A stretch of 64,000 nucleotides of DNA from CAYLJV01 sp964510375 (lineage in GTDB: Archaea > Hadarchaeota > Hadarchaeia > Hadarchaeales > JAGGTB01): NCBI GenBank assembly GCA_964510375.1, contig CAZEBR010000003.1:12722-76721 (forward strand). The letters are read 5' to 3'. Shown piece after piece: positions 41,460-50,935 of the stretch. The notes under the pieces are model-generated. The model did not search any database. It had not been told where the DNA came from and saw nothing but the letters and a program-made list of their open reading frames with translations. The translations under genes were made by a program, and so were the position numbers. Numbering within the stretch: position 1 is the stretch's first letter; the number at the start of each line of letters is the position of its first letter.

Positions 41460-42128
41460 ATTAGAGTAATTATAGTTGGAGGGGGAGAAACAGCAGAGAA
41501 TTTAGTAAAGCGACTACAGGGTTTAGGGCATGAGCTTATAGTAGTTGAAAAAAACGAACAAAGAGTCCGGGAATTATCCGCCAACCTGATGGCCCAAATA
41601 GTGCATGGGGACGGTTCCAAAATGGAGACGTTAGAAAAAGCCGGTATTGAGGACTGTGATGTCCTGGCCACGATTACACCAAGCGACGAGGTGAATCTCA
41701 TGGCAGCAAAACTGGCCAAAAAGATAGGCTGTGATAGAGTAGTTTCCCGGGTCAACAGAAGCAAAAACAAAAAGATGTTTGAAAGTGAGAATGTGGACGC
41801 CATCATCAGCTACGCAAGCGCAACAATAGGGCTTTACGAGAAGGCTATCGCTGATCCTGAGATATATGGTATCTTAACCCTCGGCGGAAAAAAAGCCGAC
41901 GTCGTCGAAGTTACAGTTTCCAAAGAATCGAAAACTGTAGGTAGGACTATCGAGGAACTTGATTTCCCTGAAAAAGTTACCGCCGCCATGATCACTAGAG
42001 ACGAAGAGCTAATTCCCCCCAGAGGAAGTACTGAATTTAAGGAAGGGGACAAGGTCATACTAGCCGGGGAAAGAGATAAAATCATATCCATGAGTAATTT
42101 ATTTCGGGGAATGGACGGGTTGGATTAA
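41460..42128 (+). CDS. trkA: TrkA-type potassium uptake regulatory protein, apparent ATT start
   Basis: A 222-residue protein with RCK_N (RVIIVGGGETAENLVKRLQGLGHELIVVEKN, GDGSKMETLEKAGIEDCDVLATITPSDEVNLMAA) and RCK_C (VSKESKTVGRTIEEL, PPRGSTEFKEGDKV). Family members start exactly at the residue encoded by ATT 41460. A perfect GGAGGAG lies 5 nt before it, and no ATG, GTG or TTG exists in this frame until ATG 41589, which would delete the nucleotide-binding strand. The stop TAA is followed at once by kdpF, so it is the first gene of the operon. Confidence 0.85.
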   Translation: MRVIIVGGGETAENLVKRLQGLGHELIVVEKNEQRVRELSANLMAQIVHGDGSKMETLEKAGIEDCDVLATITPSDEVNLMAAKLAKKIGCDRVVSRVNRSKNKKMFESENVDAIISYASATIGLYEKAIADPEIYGILTLGGKKADVVEVTVSKESKTVGRTIEELDFPEKVTAAMITRDEELIPPRGSTEFKEGDKVILAGERDKIISMSNLFRGMDGLD

Positions 42129-42218
42129 ATGAATATTGGGGATATCGTTTATATCGGTGTAGTAGCGTTCCTAATTGTATACTTGATATATGTACTGTTT
42201 AACCCGACTGAGTTCTAA
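42129..42218 (+). CDS. kdpF: KdpF small subunit
   Basis: A 29-residue single-pass membrane peptide, MNIGDIVYIGVVAFLIVYL with IYVLFNPTEF, too short for ordinary gene calling. The helix followed by an N-P-x-E-F end is typical of KdpF, which stabilises the KdpFABC complex. It starts directly at the trkA stop and ends 9 nt before kdpA. Confidence 0.85.
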   Translation: MNIGDIVYIGVVAFLIVYLIYVLFNPTEF

Positions 42219-42227
42219 TCGAGGGAA

Positions 42228-43973
42228 ATGATGCTTGGAATAATACTTCAAATGTCCCTGTTCATAGGACTTCTCGCAGTTATAGTCCATCTTCTAGGGG
42301 AGTACCTAGGATGGACATTCAAGGACCAAGCCGGCGGAAAAGGAACCTTACCAAAATGGCTAAAGTGGATCAGAGGACTCGATAAAGTCTTCTCGCCGAT
42401 AGAAAACCTGATATACAAACTCATTGGCCTAGATCCGGACGATGGTATGAATTGGAAGAGGTTTCTTGCCTCAGTCTTCATTTTTAACGGAATACTGTTC
42501 GCATTTTTGATTCTGATCTTCCGCTTTCAGGGTCTCTTGCCTTTGAATCCCCTAAACCTCGACGGCATGCCTTGGGATCAGGCTTTCCATACCGCCGTCA
42601 CTTTCGTCACCAACACGAATCAGCAACACTACGCCGGCGAAAGCCTCTCCTACTTCAGCCAACTTTTCGGAGTCGGACTCGCGATGTTCATGTCCGCTGC
42701 CACCGGTCTAAGCCTCGCCGTAGGATTTACTCGAGGGATTCTCAACGAAGAAAAGGATGATTTAGGAAACTTTTACGCAAACGTAGTTCGAGGATCAGTC
42801 CGATTCTTGCTCCCGATAGCTATAATTTTGGGGGTATTTCTGGTTTCCCAAGGGGTTCCTCAAACGTTCAACGGTCAGATGACGGCTACAACTCTCGAAG
42901 GTGAAGAACAAGTCATCCGGATCGGCCCCGTGGCCGGAATAGAATCTATAAAGATGTTCGGGACTAACGGAGGCGGCTTCTTCGCGGCAAACGCTGCCCA
43001 CCCTTTCGAAAATCCGACCGTTCTTTCAAATATCATCCTAAATCTTATTCTCCTCGCCAGTCCAATTTCTGTCATTTATGCGTTCGGAGTCTGGCTCGAC
43101 AAAAGACTCCATGCCGGAGTTTTGATAGGTGCCTTCTTCATCCTCTTCGCCGGACTGCTAGCCCTTGGAGCAACCGGGGAGATTCAACCCAATCCAAGCG
43201 TCGGCGCAAGCGTCGAAGGCGCAGAAGTCATACAACCCCACGGAAACATGGAGGGAAAAGAAGTCCGTTTTGGTCCCGTATTGAGCAGTCTGTGGGGGGT
43301 TTCCACCACTTCCACGACGAACGGAGCTGTCAACAGTATGCACGATAGCTTTACCGCCCAAGGGAGCCTGCCCCTATTCCTGGGAATGAGTATGAACTGT
43401 TTATATAACGGCATCGGTGTAGGGGTACTTAATCTAATGACCTATCTCTTCCTCGCTGTTTTTATTGCAGGTCTGATGATTGGAAGAGCACCCCAGTACA
43501 TGGGTAAAAGAATCGAGTGGAATGAAATAAAGATCGCGGCATTGATTATACTGCTCTTACCAACCCTAGTTCTCATCCCGACCTCGATAGCCGTAGTAAC
43601 GGATATAGGAAAAGAAGCGATCGGAAATCCCGGATTCCACGGATTTGCCGAGGTACTATATGAAATGTTCTCGGCAGCCGCAAACAACGGGAGCGGTTTC
43701 GAGGGACTTGCCGACAATAACATTTTCTACAATATCACTAACGGCATACAAATCCTTCTCGGTCGTTACCTACCGATAGTCGGTCAGATAGCGATAGCCG
43801 GATCACTAGCTCAGAAAAAAATACGCCCGGAAACGCAAGGGACCCTAAAAATAGAGAGTCTGGCTTTCTTAATCTTATTCGTGGGTGTGATGGTAATTAT
43901 CGGTGGTCTTATCTTCTTGCCATCTCTCTCACTCGGGCCGGTAGGAGAATTGCTGAGCGTGGGGGGTCTCTAA
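42228..43973 (+). CDS. kdpA: K+-transporting ATPase subunit KdpA
   Basis: A 581-residue potassium-selective channel-like subunit with about ten membrane segments. Selectivity-filter regions are visible: TNTNQQHYAGES, TGLSLAVGF, GTNGGGFFAANAAHPFENP, STTSTTNGAVNSMHDSFT and AANNGSGF. The first filter reads NQQHYAGE where many bacteria have NWQSYSGE. Two Met codons are in tandem at the start. Confidence 0.95.
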   Translation: MMLGIILQMSLFIGLLAVIVHLLGEYLGWTFKDQAGGKGTLPKWLKWIRGLDKVFSPIENLIYKLIGLDPDDGMNWKRFLASVFIFNGILFAFLILIFRFQGLLPLNPLNLDGMPWDQAFHTAVTFVTNTNQQHYAGESLSYFSQLFGVGLAMFMSAATGLSLAVGFTRGILNEEKDDLGNFYANVVRGSVRFLLPIAIILGVFLVSQGVPQTFNGQMTATTLEGEEQVIRIGPVAGIESIKMFGTNGGGFFAANAAHPFENPTVLSNIILNLILLASPISVIYAFGVWLDKRLHAGVLIGAFFILFAGLLALGATGEIQPNPSVGASVEGAEVIQPHGNMEGKEVRFGPVLSSLWGVSTTSTTNGAVNSMHDSFTAQGSLPLFLGMSMNCLYNGIGVGVLNLMTYLFLAVFIAGLMIGRAPQYMGKRIEWNEIKIAALIILLLPTLVLIPTSIAVVTDIGKEAIGNPGFHGFAEVLYEMFSAAANNGSGFEGLADNNIFYNITNGIQILLGRYLPIVGQIAIAGSLAQKKIRPETQGTLKIESLAFLILFVGVMVIIGGLIFLPSLSLGPVGELLSVGGL

Positions 43974-46007
43974 ATGGTCGATTGGGAAAAGCAAGCGGAT
44001 GCCTTGAAACAGTCCGTGACGAAAATGGATCCAAGATACCTGGTCAAAAATCCGGTGATGTTCGTCGTGGAAATAGGAACAATAATGACGCTTATCCTAA
44101 CATTATATCCCGACTTTTTTGGAGGTCAGGAGGCCCAATGGTACTACGGAATAATCACGAGTTTGTTATTATTTACCGTTCTTTTCGCCAACTATGCCGA
44201 ATCTTTGGCCGAACTGGAAGGCGAAGCTCACGCTAATAGCCTGAGGGAACTGAAAACCGAAACTAAAGGAAAGAAACTCTCGAAGGATCTAGCTCTTGAT
44301 GAGATTACCGAGGGAGATTACGAGGAGGTCGATAGCGACGACCTAGGAAAGGGAGATCTAGTGTACGTCGAGGAAGGTGACGTGATTCCAAGGGACGGAA
44401 CCGTCAGCGAGGGTAGCGCCTCGATAGACGAATCGGCAGTAACCGGTGAATCGGAACCGGTCATAAGAGAAAGCGGAGGGGATAGGAGTTCAGTTACCGA
44501 AGGTACGGAAGTTCTCAGCGATCAGCTAAAAATAGAGGTTACTGCCGAACCGGGGGAATCGTTCTTAGATAGAATGATTGGGTTGGTAGAGTCAGCCTCC
44601 CGTCAGAAGACCCCCAACGAAATTTCCATGACGCTCCTCCTCGCAAGCTTCACTTTCATATATATAGTCGCCGTAACTACGATGAAATTCTTCGGATACT
44701 ATATTGATATGAACGTGGATGTAGCCAACCTAATCGCTCTTTTGGTCGGCCTGATGCCCACAACGATCGGGGCCCTCCTAGCGACCATCAGGATAGCGGG
44801 TATGACGAACGTGACAAAAGATAACGTTATCGCAAAATCCGGAAAAGCGGTGGAGTCCGCGGGAGATCTTGACGCGCTGATCCTAGATAAGACGGGTACG
44901 ATTACCACCGGAGAAAGAACCGCCGAGAATTTCCTGCCCCTGGGCGATCACGACGAAAACGATATATCTTCTGCGAGCTACAAAGCTTCCTATTTCGACA
45001 AAACTCCAGAGGGTAGATCGACAGTAGCTTTGGCGGACGATCTCGGATACGAAACAGGGGACGAGGAACTGAAGGAGGATAACTTTATCGAATTTTCCGC
45101 GAAGACGAAAATGAGCGGGATAGATCTCCCGGACGGAACCGAGATTAGAAAGGGTGCGGTCGACGCGATAAAGGAGTACGCCGACGGTATACCCGACGAT
45201 ATAGACGAGAAGGCAAACAAAATTTCAGATAAGGGAGGAACCCCTCTGGCCGTGGCGGTGGATGAGAAAATAGTGGGGCTTATCGAACTCCAAGACGAGC
45301 TGAAACCCGGTATAGAAGAAAGAATAAGTGAACTCCAGAGAATGGGCGTGGAGACCATAATGGCAACCGGAGACAACGAAAGAACGGCAAAGGCCGTGGC
45401 GGAAAAGGCCGGGATAGACGAGTATTACGCCGAGTTCGAACCCGAAGAGAAGATAGAACTGGTCGAAAAACTCAGCGAGGAAGGAAAGTTAGTAGGTATG
45501 ACTGGAGACGGAACCAATGACGCTCCCGCTCTGGCAAAAGCCGATGTAGGGCTGGCCATGCAAGCCGGAACGAACGCAGCCAAGGAGGCTGGAAACATGG
45601 TGGACTTGGACTCTGACCCTACAAAACTGATCGAGGTTGTGGCGATCGGTAAGAAGCTCTTGATGACCCGAGGCTCCCTCACCACGTTCAGCATAGCCAA
45701 TGATATCTCGAGATACTTTGCATTGGTTCCGGCAATATTCAGCGCCGGAATACCGGCTCTTTCAAAGATGAATTTATTGAATCTCTTTTCACCGCAGAGT
45801 GCAATCGTCTCCTCCCTAATTTACAACGCACTTATCATCCCCTTCCTGATTCCACTGGCCATGAGAGGCGTCGAATACAAGGCAGAAAGCGCAGAGAAAC
45901 TGCTCAGGAAAAACCTCTTCATTTATGGCGGCGCTGGTCTGATAGCACCCTTCATCTTCATTAAGCTAATCGACACTTTACTCGTGACGTTGGGGGTGTT
46001 TGGATGA
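43974..46007 (+). CDS. kdpB: K+-transporting P-type ATPase subunit KdpB
   Basis: A 677-residue ATP-hydrolysing subunit. It has TGES (157-160, including the serine that is phosphorylated to inhibit the pump in E. coli), the phosphorylated Asp in DKTGTIT (Asp 305), GDGTNDAPALAKADVGLAM and the KdpB-type NEISMTLLL and PTTIGALLATIRIAGM. It starts immediately after the kdpA stop. Confidence 0.96.
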   Translation: MVDWEKQADALKQSVTKMDPRYLVKNPVMFVVEIGTIMTLILTLYPDFFGGQEAQWYYGIITSLLLFTVLFANYAESLAELEGEAHANSLRELKTETKGKKLSKDLALDEITEGDYEEVDSDDLGKGDLVYVEEGDVIPRDGTVSEGSASIDESAVTGESEPVIRESGGDRSSVTEGTEVLSDQLKIEVTAEPGESFLDRMIGLVESASRQKTPNEISMTLLLASFTFIYIVAVTTMKFFGYYIDMNVDVANLIALLVGLMPTTIGALLATIRIAGMTNVTKDNVIAKSGKAVESAGDLDALILDKTGTITTGERTAENFLPLGDHDENDISSASYKASYFDKTPEGRSTVALADDLGYETGDEELKEDNFIEFSAKTKMSGIDLPDGTEIRKGAVDAIKEYADGIPDDIDEKANKISDKGGTPLAVAVDEKIVGLIELQDELKPGIEERISELQRMGVETIMATGDNERTAKAVAEKAGIDEYYAEFEPEEKIELVEKLSEEGKLVGMTGDGTNDAPALAKADVGLAMQAGTNAAKEAGNMVDLDSDPTKLIEVVAIGKKLLMTRGSLTTFSIANDISRYFALVPAIFSAGIPALSKMNLLNLFSPQSAIVSSLIYNALIIPFLIPLAMRGVEYKAESAEKLLRKNLFIYGGAGLIAPFIFIKLIDTLLVTLGVFG

Positions 46008-46591
46008 AGGAAAAAATAGAAGACATGTCCGTAGCTCTGAGACTAATCCTGGTAGGTGTATTGATATTTTCGATCATTTACCCGATAGCAGTCTTCGCTG
46101 GAGGCCAGATTTGGAGGAATTCCGCTAAAGGAAGTCCAATCAATTACAAAAACGAAATTATGGGATCGGAACTGATAGGGCAAGACTTCGACGACCCGAG
46201 ATTATTCCACGGACGACCTTCTTCAATAAACTATAACGCAATGAAATCGGGTGGCCGCAATCTCGCTCCAAATAACCCCATATTAGAAAATAGAGTGAGA
46301 AAAATTTTAAAGAACATCGTGCAAAACCGAGAAAGTGAAAATCTTAACGTACCATCAGTCCTAGTGACAGAATCTGGTTCGGCTCTAGATTCTCATATAA
46401 CTTATCGAGCAGCCATTTTCCAAATTCCTCGAATTTCCGACGAAACTGGTATATCGGAAGATAGACTAAAAGCACTGGTGGAAAAACACACAAAAAGTCA
46501 GCTCCTAGGAATTTACGGTCTGAAAAGAGTCAACGTCGTCAAATTAAATATCGCTTTATTGAAAATGTGGGAGGGAGAAAATCTTGGCTGA
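46004..46591 (+). CDS. kdpC: K+-transporting ATPase subunit KdpC
   Basis: A 195-residue subunit with one N-terminal membrane helix (LILVGVLIFSIIYPIAVFAGG) and the KdpC body: GSELIGQDFDDPRLFHGRPSS, SGGRNLAPNNPIL, VPSVLVTESGSALDSHITYRAAIFQIPRI. It overlaps kdpB by 4 nt and the following usp gene by 8 nt. Confidence 0.95.
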   Translation: MKEKIEDMSVALRLILVGVLIFSIIYPIAVFAGGQIWRNSAKGSPINYKNEIMGSELIGQDFDDPRLFHGRPSSINYNAMKSGGRNLAPNNPILENRVRKILKNIVQNRESENLNVPSVLVTESGSALDSHITYRAAIFQIPRISDETGISEDRLKALVEKHTKSQLLGIYGLKRVNVVKLNIALLKMWEGENLG

Positions 46592-47468
46592 AGAAAAGAA
46601 GATCGAAAACATGCTCGTGCCAGTAAGACACCCGGACGACGTAAACCGAGTTACCGAACTGGCCTCGGTCCTAGCCGATGGGAGCACGATAGTATATTTG
46701 ACGGTAATAAAACAAGGAAACTTTCTGGAAATGCAACAAGACTGGCGGAAGTCTTCGGACGTTTTAGAGAAGGATAGAAGCAGAACTTTCGCTAGAAGAG
46801 CCGAGGTAATCCCGAAAATACGGTATAGTGATACCGTCTGGGAAGGGGTTCTGGACCAAGCTGATGAGGAAGACTCGGACCTGATAGTTCTAGGTTGGGG
46901 AGGAAAAATTAGTTTACGCTCACTGCGACAGAAAACCCCAGTAGAGAAAATATTCACGCAATCCAAGAGAGACGTGCTGGCCTTCAAAAGTAAAGATGGA
47001 GGAGTCCGGAATATCGAGAAGATTCTTTTCCCCGTCGGTTACAAAGACTACGACTATAAAAAACGGCTCTCAATAACTGCAAGGATAGTAAAAAATACCG
47101 GAGCGGAATGTGTATTATTCCACGTGAAGAGAGAGAACGAGACCGAGAAGGACGTGAAGGAAGTATTCGAAGGTCCAAAAACTTTCATGGAAGAGTTGGG
47201 CATCGACTGCAAGACAAAGTCAGTGGAAAACGTCGACATTTTGGAGGCTTTGCTCGAAGAATCTGAAAAACACGATCTAATGATTCTCGGACCCACCAGA
47301 GAATACATATTTTCCAGATATCTGTTCGGCTGGATGACCGACGAAATTGTAAACAACGCAAAATGTTCCACGATAGTGTTCAAAGAAGGAGAACACAAAA
47401 TAAAAGCGTGGATAATGGGAGTTATTTCCGGATTCATCAATGAGGTAAAGAAATTTTTTGGACATTGA
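46584..47468 (+). CDS. Tandem universal-stress-protein (UspA) domains
   Basis: A 294-residue soluble protein with two UspA folds. The first (about 1-135) starts KKIENMLVPVRHPDDVNRV and has LIVLGWGG. The second (about 145-270) starts VRNIEKILFPVGYKDYD and has LMILGPTREYIFSRYLFGWMTDEIV with STIVF. UspA domains bind ATP or other adenine nucleotides. In bacteria KdpD contains a UspA domain; here a separate protein closes the kdp operon and there is no KdpD/KdpE. The TTG start overlaps kdpC. Confidence 0.85.
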   Translation: MAEEKKIENMLVPVRHPDDVNRVTELASVLADGSTIVYLTVIKQGNFLEMQQDWRKSSDVLEKDRSRTFARRAEVIPKIRYSDTVWEGVLDQADEEDSDLIVLGWGGKISLRSLRQKTPVEKIFTQSKRDVLAFKSKDGGVRNIEKILFPVGYKDYDYKKRLSITARIVKNTGAECVLFHVKRENETEKDVKEVFEGPKTFMEELGIDCKTKSVENVDILEALLEESEKHDLMILGPTREYIFSRYLFGWMTDEIVNNAKCSTIVFKEGEHKIKAWIMGVISGFINEVKKFFGH

Positions 47469-47528
47469 TAAATAGATGTCGGACTATTCGATCCGAATCT
47501 GAATTTATCCTAAAACAAAACTCATAAA

Positions 47529-47915
47529 TCAAAATATATCCGAGACTATTTCACCCGGCGACTTACCTTCAAAGCCCAGTATTGCAAATATACTACAGAA
47601 CACGGCCAAGAGAATATCCTCTATCCAACCGACCAGTACCAAACTGTCCGGGACGAAATCCACAGGAGAAAGTATATAGATAAATCCCATGCTCGCTATC
47701 AAGAGACTGAGCAAGTTAGTTCCCTCATCCCTCTCTATGTCCATCGTGTGCCTAGGATCAGAACGGACATGATTTTCAAACGCAATTATTGCCTCTTCTT
47801 TTGTAGCTTTGGGTTCACTGCTCCATCCACACTGACAATTAGCAGAAAAACCCCTCCTGCCCTCTTCTAACTTCGCCTCGGAATCATCAAACCTATATTC
47901 ACTGCCCATATTCAT
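47529..47915 (-). CDS. DUF1232 membrane protein with Cys-rich N-terminus
   Basis: A 128-residue protein. The N-terminal half has CQCGW and a distant His (a possible metal site). The C-terminal half has two hydrophobic segments around the DUF1232 motif ILSPVDFVPDSLVLVGWIEDILL. The function of DUF1232 proteins is unknown. It is divergent from UPF0182. Confidence 0.8.
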   Translation of the reverse strand: MNMGSEYRFDDSEAKLEEGRRGFSANCQCGWSSEPKATKEEAIIAFENHVRSDPRHTMDIERDEGTNLLSLLIASMGFIYILSPVDFVPDSLVLVGWIEDILLAVFCSIFAILGFEGKSPGEIVSDIF

Positions 47916-48061
47916 CTCCGGACCACATTCCTCTTGCGAGCATTTGGCATAAATATATTTCCGAGCAGTCAGACCTAGAATATTTATAACTCCATTTTCG
48001 CGGCATAAGCGGGTTATTATTTAAACTATAAAATAAAAAAACAAACAGGTTGGGGCAAAAA

Positions 48062-50836
48062 ATGGTTTCCTTCAAAAAATCTTCTATCCTAAGATATACC
48101 GTATATGCCCTAATCATAGTATCAGCCTTTTTCGTAATCGTTTCCGTTTCTTCCGGGTTCCTGATGGATTACTATTGGTTCAAATCCATAGGATATCTCC
48201 AAATATTCATGACCAATCTCAAATATCAGCTACTCCTCCTATTTCTGGGTTGGATAATCACAACCGGCTGCCTCCTCCTTTCCTGGAGGACAATCAATAA
48301 GGCTCTCAAGGACCAGATTCCTGAAATCGGAGATAAACTATATAAAGTGCTATCAATTTTCGCCGGTTTCGGAGTGGGATGGTGGCTCAAAGGCAACTAC
48401 CTGATAGTGCTAAAATTTCTGAACCATGTGCCTTGGGGTACAAGCGACCCGATTTTCAATAACGATATTTCCTTCTACGTATTTCAATTACCTATGATCA
48501 GAACCCTTTTGACTATCGCCGGAATTATCTCCGGACTAGTCCTTTTCGTAACGCTATTTTCTTATACGATAGGTAGATCAGCGATCATGGAGAGGGAAGG
48601 ACAGGACTTGTTCTTCTCTGAAGAACCATCGTCAACTTGGGGGCCGGAGAAAATCCTAAAATCTTACCCCATCTTGGCTTCAATATTAACTCTAACTTTA
48701 GTAGGAGCCTTGTTCGTGTGGGTCGGAAGGTATTCGTACTTATGGAGCTTCAGCCCGGGCAATTCTATCCCCACAGGAGCATCCTATATGGCAATAAACT
48801 ATCGCATACCATACACCTGGATAGAAACCATAGGAGTCTTAATATTGGGGGGACTCGTACTCTACACGATACTAAATCTAAGAGAAATGAAAGAAAAGAT
48901 AGAAATCGGAGAAATATCCGACTTTAAGATGGAATTCGGGACAGTATTGGTTTTAATATTGATATTTTTCCTCATTCCCAGTCTAGTCTTCGGAGCTATT
49001 AACAGTTTAAACGTCAAACCGAACGAACCTACGATACAAAAACCGTATCTAGAACACACCATCGAATTCACCAACCGCGCCTACGGTCTGGACAATATGA
49101 TAGAAACAGAGTTTATGATAAACCCTGATAACCTCACTTCCGATGAAGCTCTAGAGAGCCCCACAATCAAAAATGCCAGAATCGTCGACTACCGTCCCGT
49201 CAAACAGTCCTACCAGCAGAGGCAGGAACTCAGAACTTACTACGAGTTCCACGATGTGGACGTGGACCGATACGATACACCGGAAGGAAAAAGGTTAGCG
49301 GTAATATCCGGCAGGGAAATCAACATCGCCGAAATCCCTGCACGGGGCGGAGAATGGCAGACAAAGAATCTTTTATATACCCATGGATTCGGTGCTGTAC
49401 TCTCACCGGCAAGCGAAGTAGAAAAAGATGGCTCTCCGATCCTATCGGTACGGGATATTCCTCCTGTTTCGGAATGGGAGAATACCACCATAAACGAACC
49501 CAGAATTTACTACGGTGAAAGAACTGATAGTTACGCACTCGTGAACGCTTCAGGTCTGGACGAATTTGACTATCCCAGAGGTGAAAATAATGCACTTTAT
49601 AGATACGAATACGATAGTGGGATAAAAGTAGGTAGCATCTGGAAAAAATTAATTTCATGGTTCTATACCGGAGAATTCAACCTGCTGGTTTCCGACTATG
49701 TCGGGAAAGAATCGAAACTACTTCTACATAGAAACGTTCACGAAAGAGTTAGGAAAATAGCACCGTTCCTTAGATACGATTCAAACGCACATTTCTTTAT
49801 CGACAAAGAGGGCGGATTAAATTATCTTCTCAACGGAATAACCCAAGCCAAAAACTATCCTTATTCCTATACCGACGGAAACGCCCCAGGGTACCTTTCC
49901 GATAGCTTAAAGGTATTCGTGGAAGCCAATACCGGCGAGGTAAAGTTCTATCCAATCAAGGAGGATCCGATAGTCATGACCTATTCAAACATATATCCGG
50001 ACCTATTCATGGAAGAGGAAATGCCCAAGAGTTACAGAAAACACATTATCTATCCAACCGACCTGTTCTCGATTCAAATGAGTATCTTCCGAAGATATCA
50101 CATGAAGGACTATAAAACATTCTACAAGCAGGAAGATCTGTGGACCTTCGCGAAAGAAACCTACCATGGCAGAAGCGATACACGGGTCGAAGCCTACAAC
50201 ATCATTTACGATGTTACTGATATTCCAGGATTCGAAAACCACAATGAGGAATTCATGCTCGTAGAACCCTTCACTCCAAAGGACAAAAACAACATGATAT
50301 CATGGATCGGAGTAGGTCAGGACGGACAAAACTACGGAAAGAAGTCGATAATTAGATTCCCGAAAGGGGAATACGTGAGGGGACCAAGCGTAATCGAGTC
50401 CATTATAGATCAAAATACAAGCATTTCAGAGCAGTTCTCCTTGTGGGGCCAGAGAGGAAGTAGCGTGCTCAGAGGTAACCTTCTCGTATTGCCCGTGAAA
50501 AACGATCTTCTTTACATAGAACCAGTTTACCTGAGTGCCCAAGGTGTTGCATATCCGCAACTAAAGAGAGTAATCACAGTCTACGGGGACACGGCCGCGA
50601 TGGAAAACTCTTTGGAAAGGTCCATCCGTGCCGTCCTGGGAGAAGAAGTCGGTCCTACGCCCCCTGGACCCGGAGATAATGTGGCACCCGGCGAACTCGT
50701 GAACTTGGTGAGGGACTATCTACAGCTACGGGAAGAATACAACCAACTCATTCGAGAGGGTAAGTACGCCGAGGCAGGAGAGATCAGAGAAAGGATGGAA
50801 GCAATATCCGAAAACATGAGCAGGTTCGTGCCTTAG
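48062..50836 (+). CDS. UPF0182 family large membrane protein
   Basis: A protein of about 924 residues with seven hydrophobic segments in the first 310 residues (starting ILRYTVYALIIVSAFFVIV, DYYWFKSIGYLQIF, NNDISFYVFQLP) and a large extracellular domain (SYDNGSGIK-type RYEYDSGIKVGSIWKKL, RKIAPFLRYDSNAHFFID, YSYTDGNAPGY, TYGDTAAM-like). The end is Pro-rich then coiled-coil (LREEYNQLIREGKYAEAGEI). Function unknown. ATG 48062 is preferred to a TTG four codons upstream. Confidence 0.9.
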   Translation: MVSFKKSSILRYTVYALIIVSAFFVIVSVSSGFLMDYYWFKSIGYLQIFMTNLKYQLLLLFLGWIITTGCLLLSWRTINKALKDQIPEIGDKLYKVLSIFAGFGVGWWLKGNYLIVLKFLNHVPWGTSDPIFNNDISFYVFQLPMIRTLLTIAGIISGLVLFVTLFSYTIGRSAIMEREGQDLFFSEEPSSTWGPEKILKSYPILASILTLTLVGALFVWVGRYSYLWSFSPGNSIPTGASYMAINYRIPYTWIETIGVLILGGLVLYTILNLREMKEKIEIGEISDFKMEFGTVLVLILIFFLIPSLVFGAINSLNVKPNEPTIQKPYLEHTIEFTNRAYGLDNMIETEFMINPDNLTSDEALESPTIKNARIVDYRPVKQSYQQRQELRTYYEFHDVDVDRYDTPEGKRLAVISGREINIAEIPARGGEWQTKNLLYTHGFGAVLSPASEVEKDGSPILSVRDIPPVSEWENTTINEPRIYYGERTDSYALVNASGLDEFDYPRGENNALYRYEYDSGIKVGSIWKKLISWFYTGEFNLLVSDYVGKESKLLLHRNVHERVRKIAPFLRYDSNAHFFIDKEGGLNYLLNGITQAKNYPYSYTDGNAPGYLSDSLKVFVEANTGEVKFYPIKEDPIVMTYSNIYPDLFMEEEMPKSYRKHIIYPTDLFSIQMSIFRRYHMKDYKTFYKQEDLWTFAKETYHGRSDTRVEAYNIIYDVTDIPGFENHNEEFMLVEPFTPKDKNNMISWIGVGQDGQNYGKKSIIRFPKGEYVRGPSVIESIIDQNTSISEQFSLWGQRGSSVLRGNLLVLPVKNDLLYIEPVYLSAQGVAYPQLKRVITVYGDTAAMENSLERSIRAVLGEEVGPTPPGPGDNVAPGELVNLVRDYLQLREEYNQLIREGKYAEAGEIRERMEAISENMSRFVP

Positions 50837-50886
50837 CTCTCTTTATCATAAGGAGAGAGTTGATCAAAAAGAGTTTTCGCTTTTTA
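50837..50886 (+). terminator. Hairpin and U-run after the UPF0182 gene
   Basis: CTCTCTTTA-TCA-TAAGGAGAG (50837-50857) forms a 9-bp stem with one G-U pair directly after the stop. It is followed by AAAAAG/CTTTTT, a second weak hairpin ending in T-rich sequence. Such U-runs terminate archaeal transcription. Confidence 0.5.
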
Positions 50887-50935
50887 GGGTAACTATAAAA
50901 AAGCATTTTTGACTATAACCGGGAAGAGACAAAAC

